This document shows positions 53,309 through 64,000 of a stretch of 64,000 bases of DNA, in pieces. The stretch spans positions 13,755,469 through 13,819,468 of the forward strand of contig NC_091369.1 of NCBI RefSeq assembly GCF_038502225.1, in the 5' to 3' direction. The DNA is from Cherax quadricarinatus. Its lineage: Eukaryota > Arthropoda > Malacostraca > Decapoda > Parastacidae. Position 1 is the first letter of the stretch. Every line of letters begins with the position of its first letter. Made by a program: the position numbers and the translations under genes. A model generated the notes under the pieces. It did no database searches and was not told the DNA's origin. It saw only the letters and a list, made by a program, of their open reading frames with translations.

Positions 53309-55468
53309 TAAGGGAGAAAAAGTTAGCATATGAGAAGTTTTTACAAAGTAGAAGTGATGCAAGTAGGGAAGAGTATATGGAGAAAAAGAGAGAGGTTAAG
53401 AGAGTGGTGAAGCAATGTAAAAAGAGAGCAAATGAGAGAGTGGGTGAGATGTTATCAACAAATTTTGTTGAAAATAAGAAAAAGTTTTGGAGTGAGATTA
53501 ACAAATTAAGGAAGCCTAGAGAACAAATGGATTTGACAGTTAAAAATAGGAGAGGAGAGTTATTAAAAGGAGAGTTAGAGGTATTGGGAAGATGGAGGGA
53601 ATATTTCGAGGAATTGTTAAATGTTGATGAAGATAGGGTAGCTGTGATTTCGTGTATATGGCAAGGAGGAATAACATCTTGTAGGAGTGAGGAAGAGCCA
53701 GTTGTGAGTGTGGGGGAAGTTCGTGAGGCAGTAGGTAAAATGAAAGGGGGTAAGGCAGCCGGGATTGATGGGATAGAGATAGAAATGTTAAAAGCAGGTG
53801 GGGATATAGTTTTGGAGTGCTTGGTGCAATTATTTAATAAATGTATGGAAGAAGGTAAGGTACCTAGGGATTGGCAGAAAGCATGCATAGTTCCTTTGTA
53901 TAAAGGCAAAGGGGACAAAAGAGAGTGCAAAAAATATAGGGGGATAAGTCTGTTGAGTATACCTGGTAAAGTGTATGGTAGAGTTATTATTGAAAGAATT
54001 AAGAGTAAGAGGGAGAATAGGATAGCAGATGAACAAGGAGGCTTTAGGAAAGGTAGGGGATGTGTGGCCCAGGTGTTTACAGTGAAACACATAAGTGAAC
54101 AGTATTTAGATAAGGCTAAAGAGGTCTTTGTGGCATTTATGGATTTGGAAAAGGCGTATGACAGGGTGGATAGGGGGGCAATGTGGCAGATGTTGCAGGT
54201 GTATGGTGTAGGAGGTAGGTTACTGAAAGCAGTGAAGAGTTTTTACGAGGATAGTGAGGCTCAAGTTAGAGTATGTAGGAAAGAGGGAAATTATTTCCCA
54301 GTAAAAGTAGGCCTTAGACAAGGATGTGTGATGTCACCGTGGTTGTTTAATATGTTTATAGATGGGGTTGTAAGAGAAGTAAATGCGAGGGTCTTGGCAA
54401 GAGGCGTGGAGTTAAAAGATAAAGAATCACACATAAAGTGGGAGTTGTCACAGTTGCTCTTTGCTGATGACACTGTGCTCTTGGGAGATTCTGAAGAGAA
54501 GTTGCAGAGATTGGTGGATGAATTTGGTAGGGTATGCAAAAGAAGAAAATTAAAAGTGAATACAGGAAAGAGTAAGGTTATGAGGATAACAAAAAGATTA
54601 GGTGATGAAAGATTTGATATCAGATTGGAGGGAGAGAGTATGGAGGAGGTGAATGTATTCAGATATTTGGGAGTGGACGTGTCAGCGGATGGGTCTATGA
54701 AAGATGAGGTGAATCATAGAATTGATGAGGGGAAAAGGGTGAGTGTTGCACTTAGGAGTCTGTGGAGATAAAGAACTTTGTCCTTGGAGGCAAAGAGGGG
54801 AATGTATGAGAGTATAGTTTTACCAACGCTCTTATATGGGTGTGAAGCATGGGTGATGAATGTTGCAGCGAGGAGAAGGCTGGAGGCAATGGAGATGTCA
54901 TGTCTGAGGGCAATGTGTGGTGTGAATATAATGCAGAGAATTCGTAGTTTGGAAGTTAGGAGGAGGTGCAGGATTACCAAAACTGTTGTCCAGAGGGCTG
55001 AGGAAGGGTTGTTGAGGTGGTTCGGACATGAAGAGAGAATGGAGCGAAGCAGAATGACTTCAAGAGTGTATCAGTCTGTAGTGGAAGGAAGGCGGGGTAG
55101 GGGTCGGCCTAGGAAAGGTTGGAGGGAGGGGGTAAAGGAGGTTTTGTGTGTGAGGGGCTTGGACTTCCGGCAGGCATGCGTGAGCGTGTTTGATAGGAGT
55201 GAATGGAGACAAATGGTTTTTAATACTTGACGTGCTGTTGGAGTGTGAGCAAAGTAACATTTATGAAGGGGTTCAGGGAAACCGGCAGGCCGGACTTGAG
55301 TCCTGGAGATGGGAAGTACAGTGCCTGCACTCTGAAGGAGGGGTGTTAATGTTGCAGTTTAAAAACTGTAGTGTAAAGCACCCTTCTGGCAAGACAGTGA
55401 TGGAGTGAATGATGGTGAAAGTTTTTCTTTTTCGGGCCACCCTGCCCTGGTGGGAATCGGCCAGTGTG

Positions 55469-55471
<3 letters not shown>
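53309..55471 (+). mobile_element. RTE-clade LINE copy 1 (5'-truncated)
   Basis: Contains the C-terminal two thirds of an RTE-type ORF and a 3' UTR ending GGGCCACCCTGCCCTGGTGG, AATCGGCCAGTGTGATAAT, directly followed by (AT)n. The endonuclease end of the ORF is absent. It is nearly identical to copy 2 over the shared 1.5 kb. (AT)n on both sides. Confidence 0.92.
53314..55230 (+). pseudogene. RTE-clade reverse transcriptase, one nonsense mutation
   Basis: The frame is open from the 5' junction (first Met at 53377) to a TAA at 54769-54771, then continues in the same frame to 55230. Copy 2 has CAA (Gln) at that point, so it is a C-to-T nonsense change. RT motifs: [91 protein letters not shown] (motif A), VGLRQGCVMSPWLFNMFIDG (motif B), SQLLFADDTVLLGDSEEKLQ (motif C). 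The C-terminal part reads LYGCEAWVMN, LLRWFGHEERM and GRRGRGRPRKGW, typical of RTE. The absence of any other disruption indicates a young insertion. Confidence 0.93.

Positions 55472-55552
<81 letters not shown>
55472..55552. repeat. (AT)n at the 3' boundary of RTE copy 1
   Basis: AT dinucleotides directly after GTGATAAT. Confidence 0.95.
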
Positions 55553-55557
<5 letters not shown>

Positions 55558-55590
55558 TGCATTAAATTTATTTAATGTTACTTAAAATCA

Positions 55591-55721
55591 ATGATATATT
55601 TTTTTGCCGTTATGTTCAGAATGATTTTTGCAGATTTGCGGTAAAAAATATGACTCTGCTTATTCGGCAGAAAACACCCTTGCGGAATAAGCCAGACTCG
55701 CCGGTTCGGCTTATTCGGCAC

Positions 55722-55724
<3 letters not shown>
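55591..55724 (-). mobile_element. Miniature element M1, right-end fragment beside (CA)n
   Basis: GTTATGTTCAGAATGATTTT, GCTTATTCGGCAGAAAACAC and finally GGCTTATTCGGCACGAC at 55708-55724, then (AC)n. The left half is missing. Confidence 0.75.

Positions 55725-55784
<60 letters not shown>
55725..55784. repeat. (CA)n microsatellite
   Basis: CA run immediately after the M1 terminus. Confidence 0.95.
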
Positions 55785-55786
<2 letters not shown>

Positions 55787-56265
55787 ATACACAACTCAGC
55801 AATCATGCGTAGATACAAAAAGGTAATTCCACACATCGGAATATCCAAATTTGCACGAACGCGCATTCAAACACAAATGTACAAATGAACAGTCACATCC
55901 ACACGCAGAAATATCCACAGCAATTATGCACAGATACAAAAATACCGGAGACCCGGCAATAAATGTGTCACTAGCAACCCAATGGTGGCGACAATTTACA
56001 ATCACGAATATTACGGCTGTTGGTCCGCCATCACTGCCCTTGATTAAAGAACTCACAATATTTTTGTTTCCACGTTATGCGTTATGATGATGTATTTCCC
56101 CTACATACTCCTCATTCACAAAAAATGTAATATTCTCGAAAACAATGTTAATTTTGGATTGATTATTTTGCTGCAATTTCTATCGTATGTATTTCCTGCT
56201 ATACACATCGTGCGATGTGTATTTTTTCCGATGTGACAGTCGCTTGTAGTGTTGTATATTGCGTT

Positions 56266-56273
<8 letters not shown>
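55785..56273. other. No recognisable feature
   Basis: Mixed-composition sequence. Overlapping frames at 55796-56087 on both strands have no domain. Confidence 0.5.

Positions 56274-56342
<69 letters not shown>
56274..56342. repeat. (CA)n microsatellite
   Basis: Uninterrupted CA dinucleotides. Confidence 0.95.
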
Positions 56343-56347
<5 letters not shown>

Positions 56348-56654
56348 GCTTCACAACAGTGAGAGTGAATATTTAGAATTACTAAACAGCTACTCACCTA
56401 TGGATAACCAGCGTTAGTCGCTATATATTAATGCTATCGAATAAACAAGGTGTAATTGGCACTTGTCAGTGCTCAATAATAACCTACATGGAGACAGAAA
56501 CTGAGGAGATTAATTAATCTGTTTATTTCGACCCTCTTCTGCTGAAGAGGATCCCAGAAGGAGGTCGAAATATTCAGATAGATCAAACTTTTGAGTTTCG
56601 ACCTCCATGTCTACCTGTCTACCTGCCTACCTGCCAGTTCCAGAACTGGCTTGG

Positions 56655-56918
56655 TACTGCATCATGTGCTTACTTGCAGTCCAAGAAGATGCAATTCACC
56701 TGTCCCTATTTGTCTTGTTCAGCTTCTGCTACTCGGCTATAGAACTCTCACAACATACTCTGGTAAGTTGTTAAAACAGAATTTTCTATCCCTATAGCTA
56801 TGCTGGTCTTTGGTGAGGAATTTACTGTATATCTAAGCACTCAATTCTCCTTTTTTAAGACCTCAATAATTTTACGAGGAATGTATGTCGGAGATACTGG
56901 TCTGTAATTCAGTGCCCC

Positions 56919-56925
<7 letters not shown>
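56655..56925 (-). pseudogene. CR1-like LINE RT fragment, heavily mutated
   Basis: Plus-strand blocks CTTACTTGCAGTCCAAGAAG, ATGCAATTCACCTGTCCC, GGCTATAGAACTCTCACAA and GGAGATACTGGTCTGTAATT correspond, in the same order, to 31326-31560 of CR1-like copy B, which encodes the motif A region on the minus strand. No open frame survives. It abuts (TG)n. Confidence 0.7.
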
Positions 56926-57002
<77 letters not shown>

Positions 57003-57045
57003 ACGTACGTGCGTGCGTACGTGCGTATGTCCTTGCGTGCATGCG
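56923..57045. repeat. (TG)n with GTACGTGC variants
   Basis: Pure (TG)n to 56998, then CGTACGTACGTGCGTGCGTA-type tetranucleotides. Confidence 0.95.
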
Positions 57046-57324
57046 TGTGCGTGTTCTCTCTTGTCCCCTTGGCATGATGTTATGCTTACGTCGATATCTT
57101 GGGAAGTCTGAGTTGATGATGATAGGTGATTACTGGGGTGTTGGCGTTGATGATGGAAGATGATGACTATGCTTCTGGCACTGATGATGGCAGTTGATGA
57201 TGGTGAATCCAGCGTTGATGGTGACAAGTGTGGAGGAGGAGGAGGCGGGGGAGAAAGAAAATCTTTAATTCTCTAAGAGGAATACGAAGTCTCCTGACGC
57301 GAATCTTGGTCATACTTGGACTCT

Positions 57325-57325
<1 letters not shown>

Positions 57326-57362
<37 letters not shown>
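57326..57362. repeat. (ATT)n microsatellite
   Basis: ATT trinucleotides after CTCTCATT. Confidence 0.93.
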
Positions 57363-57469
57363 CATCAAAAGTAAGCGTTGAACTTGGAGTCGCTCAGAGA
57401 AGCTACGGTTTTACGAAGGAAGAGTTTCAGTGGATTACCGTGCCATCCCGTAAAAAAATTTATGCAACG

Positions 57470-57548
57470 TCTCACTTTAGAGCAAGTGCCAAGTTTCTTA
57501 AGATCAAGTGCCAAGTTTCTTTAGATCAAGTGCCAAGTTTCTTTTAGT
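57470..57548. repeat. 27-28-bp minisatellite (three copies)
   Basis: AAGTGCCAAGTTTCTTAAGATC, repeated with TTTAGATC and TTTTAGT endings. Confidence 0.88.
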
Positions 57549-57635
57549 ATTTAAGTTACTATAAAAATAAACAATACATAAAAATATCTTTTAATATATG
57601 GTTACTACCGGACCTTGCGTCTCACACCCAGCCAT

Positions 57636-57950
57636 CATGGTGGTAGTAGTAGTAGTAAGTAGTAATAGTGTAGTAGTAGTACTAGTACTAGTAGTGTAAT
57701 AGTAGTTGTAGTAGTAGTAATGGTCTGGAGTTTTACGACCCACCGCGAGTTCAATCCCACCCGTAACAGGGTTAGTAATGGTTGTAGTAGTAATGGTAGT
57801 AGTAGTAGTAATGGTAGTAATAGTAGTAATGGTAGTAATAGTAGTAATGGTAGCAGTAGTAGTAGTAGTAATAATAATGGTCGTAGTAGTAGTAATAGTA
57901 ATAATTACTATTACTACTACTACTACTACTACTATATTTATTGCTGTATT
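57636..57950. repeat. Degenerate (AGT)n/(ACT)n trinucleotide array
   Basis: AGT/AAT/GGT trinucleotides interrupted by 50 bp of other sequence (57724-57770, GGTCTGGAGTTTTACGACCC and GAGTTCAATCCCACCCGTAA, which is tRNA-SINE-like), ending in (TAC)n. The two halves are partly self-complementary. Confidence 0.88.
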
Positions 57951-58095
57951 GTAATATTTATGTGGAAACTCTAAACCCATAGGGGTTATACAACGCCTGG
58001 GGAATGGGAAGTGCATGTAATGAGATTTGATCCGAAAAAGAACAAAGGTTATCTTCAGTTCCTTGAATCAAGAATTTTCCCCTTGGAGGGACAGA
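57950..58095 (+). mobile_element. SINE-like repeat S4
   Basis: ACTCTAAACCCATAGGGGTT, ATACAACGCCTGGGGAATGG, GAGATTTGATCCGAAAAAGA and CAGTTCCTTGAATCAAGAAT, directly after the trinucleotide array. Confidence 0.7.
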
Positions 58096-58490
58096 ATGTT
58101 AAATTCCACAAACTGGCCTACCCGCAGATATATAAAATATCTACTTGGTTATCCCCGGTGAACATATGCGCGTATATACGAGCCCCGATATCTATATCAC
58201 TAGTGAATATCAATAATACTTTGGGCGAGTCAACAGGATATGGCGATAAAAAAATTCGTAAACAGGCATCAAATGTTATTGATTTTGAATATATTACATA
58301 GTAATGTTTTTTCTAAAGAAGTTAAGAGATTTGCTGTTTTAATTTTGGCACAAATATCCATTGATTTCCAATCCGGCAATTCACGAAGCGGTCAGGACTC
58401 GAAGCAATGGAGAGCTGGTCTTAAAATTGGCAGGGTAGTACCCTGACTACCACTCACTAGTAAGGCTGATTAAAGGTTCAGAGAACCGAA
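58096..58490. other. No recognisable feature
   Basis: Mixed-composition sequence with a 96-codon frame at 58011-58301 that overlaps S4 and shows no domain. Confidence 0.5.
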
Positions 58491-58495
58491 AAGTT

Positions 58496-58795
58496 GATAA
58501 ATTAGACACATGTGCAACACTAGGGTAGATATCCCAGTAGCTTCATGAGTCCAATACAAAGAAGAATGGGTGAAGATCAGAAGGATTTTGAGGTAAACAG
58601 TCCCTCAGCCTGGAATTGATGTAATCAGTCTGATGGACTGATTACATGAATTGCAGGTCGAGGGACAGTTTACCTCAAAATTCTTCTGATCTTCAAGCAT
58701 TCTTATTTGTATTAGACTGATGAAGCCACTGTGTGGCGAAACGTTTGCACAACAAAGATACCCAAGTGTAGCACATGTGTCTAATATATTCACAC
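58496..58795. mobile_element. Foldback element F1, long form, near-complete
   Basis: Left arm ATTAGACACATGTGCAACAC, CAGTAGCTTCATGAGTCCAA, GATCAGAAGGATTTTGAGGT. Centre contains GATGTAATCAGTCTGATGGA and CTGATTACATGAATTG, itself a palindrome. Right arm ACCTCAAAATTCTTCTGATC, GACTGATGAAGCCACTGTGT, GGCGAAACGTTTGCACAACA, GTAGCACATGTGTCTAAT. Part of the left-arm core (ACGTTTCG) is lost. Confidence 0.83.
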
Positions 58796-58799
58796 ACTA

Positions 58800-58918
58800 G
58801 TAAAGTTAGCATGAGCCCCATTATAACCACAAATGCATAATTTCACAGAAGAATCTCACACCAACATGGTTGTGGCAAGCTATAGCTCACATCCCATCAA
58901 AGTCATTATCAATGACCC
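58800..58918 (-). mobile_element. SINE S1 body, diverged
   Basis: AAAGTTAGCATGAGCCCCAT, ACCACAAATGCATAATTTC, GAAGAATCTCACACCAACAT and ATAGCTCACATCCCATCAA align with 14306-14420 (AAAGTTAGCACAGGCACCTC and so on) at perhaps 75% identity. No tRNA head. Confidence 0.7.
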
Positions 58919-59340
58919 CCCCCCTCCCAGTATAACCCAATATGCCTCAATATATAAACTATACACATAGTATATATTAGGCTAAGAGGATAACTCTTAT
59001 GAGGGCAACGCTGATGCGGCTACAGAAAAGTGCCTAGCGAAAACTTGCACTGTTCATATACAAGAAAATTTTCCTTCATTTACATTTACATATTTACGTA
59101 AATTGAGATGAGTTTGTATTCTAAAATTGATGGTAACAAGAGAGCTCGTGATGCAGGGGGAAAGGGGCGGGAGAGACTGAAAAACAAGGATGCCAGAAAA
59201 CACCTCCCCGCTCTCACGCTCTCATATCACGCTTCATCGTAATGGATTCAGAGCACGATGCAGTCAATAATGTATAGCGATATATCAGGCTCGGAACTAA
59301 CACGAAATCATTGCTTCGGGAAGGCAGTCATGGTATAAAG
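58919..59340. other. No recognisable feature
   Basis: Mixed-composition sequence. Confidence 0.5.
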
Positions 59341-59341
59341 A

Positions 59342-59342
<1 letters not shown>

Positions 59343-59434
<92 letters not shown>
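59343..59434. repeat. (AT)n microsatellite
   Basis: AT dinucleotides. Confidence 0.95.
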
Positions 59435-59436
<2 letters not shown>

Positions 59437-59447
59437 GGCACGACATT
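59435..59447. mobile_element. Solo right terminus of M1 within (AT)n
   Basis: TTCGGCACGACAT sits between two (AT)n tracts. Nothing else of M1 remains. Confidence 0.7.
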
Positions 59448-59468
59448 ATATATATATTATACAATATA

Positions 59469-59499
<31 letters not shown>

Positions 59500-59552
59500 G
59501 TATATATATATATATATGTATATTTATATATATACATATATTCATATATATA
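59448..59552. repeat. (AT)n with GTATAC/ACAT interruptions, 5' boundary of RTE copy 2
   Basis: AT-rich dinucleotides with several ATGTAT and ATACAT blocks, ending where RTE sequence begins (TATAGGGGGATAAGTCTG). Confidence 0.93.
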
Positions 59553-61096
59553 AAATTATAGGGGGATAAGTCTGTTGAGTGTACCTGGTAAAGTGTATGG
59601 TAGAGTTATAATTGAAAGAATTAAGAGTAAGACGGAGAATAGGATAGCAGATGAACAAGGAGGCTTTAGGAAAGGTAGGGGGTGTGTGGACCAGGTGTTT
59701 ACAGTGAAACATATAAGTGAACAGTATTTAGATAAGGCTAAAGAGGTCTTTGTGGCATTTATGGATTTGGAAAAGGCGTATGACAGGGTGGATAGGGGGG
59801 CAATGTGGCAGATGTTGCAAGTGTATGGTGTAGGAGGTAGGTTACTGAAAGCAGTGAAGAGTTTTTACGAGGATAGTGAGGCTCAAGTTAGAGTATGTAG
59901 GAAAGAAGGAAATTTTTTCCCAGTAAAAGTAGGCCTTAGACAAGGATGTGTGATGTCACCGTGGTTGTTTAATATATTTATAGATGGGGTTGTAAGAGAA
60001 GTAAATGCGAGGGTCTTGGCAAGAGGCGTGGAGTTAAAAGATAAAGAATCACACACAAAGTGGGAGTTGTCACAGCTGCTCTTTGCTGATGACACTGTGC
60101 TCTTGGGAGATTCTGAAGAGAAGTTGCAGAGATTGGTGGATGAATTTGGTAGGGTGTGCAAAAGAAGAAAATTAAAGGTGAATACAGGAAAGAGTAAGGT
60201 TATGAGGATAACAAAAAGATTAGGTGATGAAAGATTGAATATCAGATTGGAGGGAGAGAGTATGGAGGAGGTGAACGTATTCAGATATTTGGGAGTGGAC
60301 GTGTCAGCGGATGGGTCTATGAAAGATGAGGTGAATCATAGAATTGATGAGGGAAAAAGAGTGAGTGGTGCACTTAGGAGTCTGTGGAGACAAAGAACTT
60401 TGTCCTTGGAGGCAAAGAGGGGAATGTATGAGAGTATAGTTTTACCAACGCTCTTATATGGGTGTGAAGCGTGGGTGATGAATGTTGCAGCGAGGAGAAG
60501 GCTGGAGGCAGTGGAGATGTCATGTCTGAGGGCAATGTGTGGTGTGAATATAATGCAGAGAATTCGTAGTTTGGAAGTTAGGAGGAGGTGCGGGATTACC
60601 AAAACTGTTGTCCAGAGGGCTGAGGAAGGGTTGTTGAGGTGGTTCGGACATGTAGAGAGAATGGAGCGAAACAGAATGACTTCAAGAGTGTATCAGTCTG
60701 TAGTGGAAGGAAGGCGGGGTAGGGGTCGGCCTAGGAAGGGTTGGAGGGAGGGGGTAAAGGAGGTTTTGTGTGCGAGGGGCTTGGACTTCCAGCAGGCATG
60801 CGTGAGCGTGTTTGATAGGAGTGAATGGAGACAAATGGTTTTTAATACTTGACGTGCTGTTGGAGTGTGAGCAAAGTAACATTTATGAAGGGATTCAGGG
60901 AAACCGGCAGGCCGGACTTGAGTCCTGGAGATGGGAAGTACAGTGCCTGCACTCTGAAGGAGGGGTGTTAATGTTGCAGTTTAAAAACTGTAGTGTAAAG
61001 CACCCTTCTGGCAAGACAGTGATGGAGTGAATGATGGTGAAAGTTTTTCTTTTTTGGGCCACCCTGCCTTGGTGGGAATCGGCCGGTGTGATAATA
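59553..61096 (+). mobile_element. RTE-clade LINE copy 2 (5'-truncated)
   Basis: Corresponds to 53933-55471 of copy 1 with few substitutions. It starts inside the RT fingers region and ends GGGCCACCCTGCCTTGGTGG, AATCGGCCGGTGTGATAAT, then a poly(A)-like run and (AT)n. Confidence 0.93.
59575..60855 (+). pseudogene. RTE-clade reverse transcriptase, intact C-terminal 425 codons
   Basis: No internal stop or frameshift from the 5' truncation to the natural stop at 60850-60852. The motifs FMDLEKAYDRVDRGAMW (A), GLRQGCVMSPWLFNIFIDG (B) and LLFADDTVLLGDS (C) are intact, followed by YGCEAWVMN, LLRWFGHVERM and a basic GRRGRGRPRKGWREG near the end. The fingers N-terminus and endonuclease are missing, so the copy cannot act alone. 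The Met at 59575 is merely the first ATG in the truncated frame. Preservation suggests recent insertion from an active family. Confidence 0.92.
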
Positions 61097-61112
61097 AAAA
61101 AAAAAAAAAATA

Positions 61113-61155
<43 letters not shown>
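61097..61155. repeat. Poly(A)-like run and (AT)n after RTE copy 2
   Basis: Run of 15 or more A, then TAAATAAT and (AT)n up to the next M1 terminus. Confidence 0.93.
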
Positions 61156-61157
<2 letters not shown>

Positions 61158-61533
61158 CGTGCCGAATAGGTAAAATTGGTCAATTATCAAGAACTCAATA
61201 AAATTAAGTCCTTTCTAAAAGTTTCCTTTATACGCTTAACAATATTTTTATTCATTTATGTTAATGTAAAAATTAGTAATTTTGTTACAAAAGAACCTTA
61301 GAAAAATTTCCTAACATTACAACAAGCACAATTTAATTGAGCCTAATCCAACTAAATATATTTTAGATAAGTTTACAATAATTTAATAATAAACATACAC
61401 AATGAAATATATTTTTTTTGTTAAATTCAGAATTATTTTTTGTGAAATTATTACATACACAAATTTTCCCTTGCCTTATTCGGCAAGAAGAGCGATGCTA
61501 TTTAAGCCAAAATTGCAAGTTTTGCCTATTCGG
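61156..61533. mobile_element. Miniature element M1 copy, right end lost
   Basis: Left terminus GTCGTGCCGAATA at 61156. The body is in the orientation of 38233. The right end reads TTGCCTATTCGGTGAAGG, so only TATTCGG of the terminal repeat remains where it joins the next RTE fragment. Confidence 0.88.
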
Positions 61534-61852
61534 TGAAGGGTAAGGGTTGTCCCAGGAAGTGTTAGAGGGAGGGTGTGAAAGAGGTTTTGAATGCTATTAG
61601 CTTGAGCATCCAGTTGGTGTGTGCACGCGTGATTTGGAATGCTTTTGGAGTTCAGGCAAGGTAACATTTAAGAAGAAATTCAGGAAAACCGGTTAGCTGG
61701 ACTTGAGTCCTGATGGCTGGATGTAGCGGTACGGCTAGTCAATTGAACTGTGATGTCTGTACAGTTCCGCCAAGACAGCTATTGAATGAATGATGATGAA
61801 TGCGTTTTTATCTTTCTACCTTGGTGGAAAATAACCGATGTGATAAAAACAT
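61534..61852 (+). mobile_element. RTE LINE 3' end, copy 3, strongly diverged
   Basis: AGGGTTGTCCCAGGAAGTGT, GAGGGAGGGTGTGAAAGAGG, GGAGTTCAGGCAAGGTAACA, CTGGACTTGAGTCCTGATGG, GCCAAGACAGCTATTGAATG and TACCTTGGTGGAAAATAACC follow the same order as 55090-55465 in copy 1, with many substitutions. It is an older insertion than copies 1 and 2. Confidence 0.8.
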
Positions 61853-61949
61853 TTTTTAAGGGTAACTGGAAGAAAACACTCGCAGTCTGTGTTTAATTAT
61901 ATTCACTACCACAACTCCACCTCTGTTTAATAGGTATGTGGGAGCCAGC

Positions 61950-62168
61950 CATGATGGTTAACCTTTGCTGCCTCAGCCATGTTGGTTAACCTTTGCTGCT
62001 ACAGACATGTTGGTTAACCTTTGCTGCTACAGACATGTTGGTTAACATTTGCTGATACAGCCATGATGGTTAACCTTTGCTGCCTCAGCAATGTTGGTTA
62101 ATCTTTTCTGCTGCAGACATGTTGGTTAACCTTTGCTGCTACAGACATGTTGGTTAACCTTTGCTGAT
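61950..62168. repeat. 28-bp minisatellite, subtype A
   Basis: About eight units of CATGTTGGTTAACCTTTGCT plus GCTACAGA. Confidence 0.93.
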
Positions 62169-63060
62169 ATAGCCAAGTTGGTGAAGGCTTGTTGTTCCAA
62201 CCATGTTAGTGAAGGCTTGTTGTTCCAGCCACGTTAATGAAGATTAGTTGTTCCAACCATGTTGGTGAAGGCTTGTTTTTCTTGCCACGTTAATGTTCCA
62301 GCCACGTTAATGAAGATTAGTTGCTCCAGCCATGTTGGTGAAGGCTTGTGATTCTTGTCATGTTGGTGAACACATATTGTTCCAGCAATGTTGGTGAAGG
62401 CTAGTCCTTCCAGCCATGTTGGTGAAGGTTTCTTTATCCAAACATGTTGGTGAAGACTTGTTGTTCCAGCAATGTTGGTGAAGGATTGCTCTTCTTGCCA
62501 TGTGGGTGAAGGCTCGTTGTTCCAGCCATGCTGGTGAAGGCTCGTTGTTCCAGCCATGTTGGTGAAGGATTGTTCTTCTTGCCATATTAGTGAAGGCGTG
62601 TTGCTCCAGCTATGTTTGAGATGGTTTGTTGTTCCAACCATGTTGGTGAAGGCTTGTTGTTCCTGCCATGTTGGTGAAGGCTTGTTGTTCCAGCCATGTT
62701 GAAGGCTTGTTGTTCCAGCCATGTTGAAGGCTTGTTGTTCCAGTCATGATAGTTAAGACTTGTTGTACCAGCCATGTTGGAAAAGGCTTGTTGTACCATG
62801 TTAGTAAAGGCTTGTTCCTCAAGCCATGTTGGTGAAGGCTTGTTGTCCCAGCCATGTTCTTCATGCCATGTTGGTGAAGGCTTGTTGTTCCAGCCATGTT
62901 AATGAAGGCTTGTTGTTCCAGCCATATTAGTGAAGACTTGTTGTTCGAAACATATTGGTGAAAGATTGGTTGTCCCAGCCATGTTGGTGAAGGCTTGTTG
63001 CACCAGCCATGTTGGTGATGGTTTGTTGTCCCAGCCACGATGGTGAAGGTTTGTTATTCT
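62169..63060. repeat. 28-bp minisatellite, subtype B (about 31 copies)
   Basis: Unit GAAGGCTTGTTGTTCCAGCC plus ATGTTGGT, with length variants of 22-36 bp. It shares the 28-bp period and the CCATGTTGGT core with subtype A, so the two are probably related. Long minus-strand frames across it are artefacts. Confidence 0.93.
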
Positions 63061-63270
63061 AGAACCTATGTTGTTTTGACCCACCTCATGGCGAGAGAAA
63101 ACCGCATGACGCTCTCACCCACAAGACTATCAAATCCTACAAAAATCATGCATCCAGCAGAGCTAGGTGTGTTACCGTGATCCGAGGACATTCGGTGGGC
63201 CAAAACAACATGGGTTTGAATCCTTGGCAAGTTGCAGTGTTGTTATTGATCAATACACTCGTTCGTGGTT

Positions 63271-63274
<4 letters not shown>
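63061..63274. mobile_element. SINE-like sequence with inverted ends
   Basis: AACCTATGTTGTTTTGACCC (63062-63081) and GGGCCAAAACAACATGGGTT (63198-63217) are reverse complements with two mismatches. A B-box-like GGGTTTGAATCC and GATCAATACACTCGTTCGTG lie at the right side, then (AT)n. It may be a tRNA-derived SINE fragment. Confidence 0.45.

Positions 63275-63362
<88 letters not shown>
63275..63362. repeat. (AT)n microsatellite
   Basis: Uninterrupted AT dinucleotides. Confidence 0.95.
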
Positions 63363-63366
<4 letters not shown>

Positions 63367-63588
63367 TCATTGAATCTCTGCAAGAAAATCTTCTCCACCT
63401 CTCTTGCGTGTACCTGCCGTGTTCAGATCAGACCTAAAGCCATTTGCATACTAAAACTAGCTCGTCCTTTCGCACCTAAATCCAATTTGGCTCTCTCCTC
63501 TGAAATACTGTTTAGCTTCCCTGAAACTCACAGACGGTGCGATATTTAAGCGGAGAGACTGTTAGAATGCGTACGAGAGGGATCTCTG

Positions 63589-63773
<185 letters not shown>

Positions 63774-63899
63774 TAATTACCAAATACCAATTTGTTATTA
63801 TTTTTTAGTTTCCATTAGTTACAGCACTTACTAATTCCTGCTTTAATGCATTTCACTGGTAAATCACCCTATTTGAGAAGAAAAATTTTCTTCCTTCTA

Positions 63900-64000
63900 C
63901 TACTCTACACGTCTCCTGCCGACAGTATATAAGTCTCCACACTGTCGCTTGTTTTCCACATTGTTTCAGACTATGAAACAGAATTCTTCTCCAGGCTGAA
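63900..64000. mobile_element. F1-type element, start of a copy cut by window end
   Basis: CAGTATATAAGTCTCCACAC and GAATTCTTCTCCAGGCTGAA match the central part of F1 long forms (the complement of TTCAGCCTGGAGAAGAATTA at 52258). The remainder lies beyond the window. Confidence 0.6.

Overview
The window reads as intergenic DNA from a large, repeat-rich arthropod genome, most likely a decapod crustacean (inference). The grounds are roughly 1 kb of CCTAA/CCTTA pentamers related to the arthropod telomere repeat TTAGG, very dense (GA)n, (AC)n, (AT)n and (AAT)n microsatellites, several non-LTR retrotransposon lineages in different states of decay, and tRNA-derived SINEs. I find no convincing multi-exon host gene, no functional tRNA or rRNA gene, and no CRISPR or prokaryotic feature. 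Most long open frames are tandem-repeat artefacts: a repeat unit with no stop codon in one or more frames stays open for its whole length.

Layout. 1-8 kb: a SINE tail, (GA)n tracts, a hairpin element (661-793), a decayed LINE of Jockey/CR1/L2-like type (1581-4566) broken by a nested insertion with an 18-bp target duplication, and CR1-like LINE tails. 8-14 kb: a hAT-like remnant, a 42-bp minisatellite, a near-perfect hairpin inside (AT)n (11325-11475), a tRNA SINE and the telomere-like array. 14-26 kb: a foldback pair of tRNA SINEs, a CR1-like LINE pseudogene (15310-17130) and a series of minisatellites (20, 27, 20, 26 and about 19 bp). 26-32 kb: CR1-like reverse transcriptase remnants on the minus strand, a complete 388-bp miniature element in (AT)n (28276-28663) and a small unexplained ORF. 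32-45 kb: 31-bp, 9-bp and 63-bp arrays, more miniature elements, a second Jockey/CR1-like LINE (40907-43005) and an RNase H remnant. 45-53 kb: hairpin elements with terminal tandem expansions, a 1.8-kb 19-bp array and a 16-bp array. 53-62 kb: two young, nearly identical RTE-clade LINE copies and a third degraded 3' end. 62-64 kb: a 28-bp array, then (AT)n and (TG)n.

The main theme is a consistent pairing of each mobile family with one microsatellite. Jockey/CR1-like LINE copies are bracketed by (GA)n, CR1-like tails abut (AC)n, RTE copies and the GTCGTGCCGAATA-ended miniature element sit in (AT)n or (AC)n, and a SINE-like family abuts (AAT)n. A second theme is that several minisatellites look like expansions of the terminal sequences of neighbouring elements.
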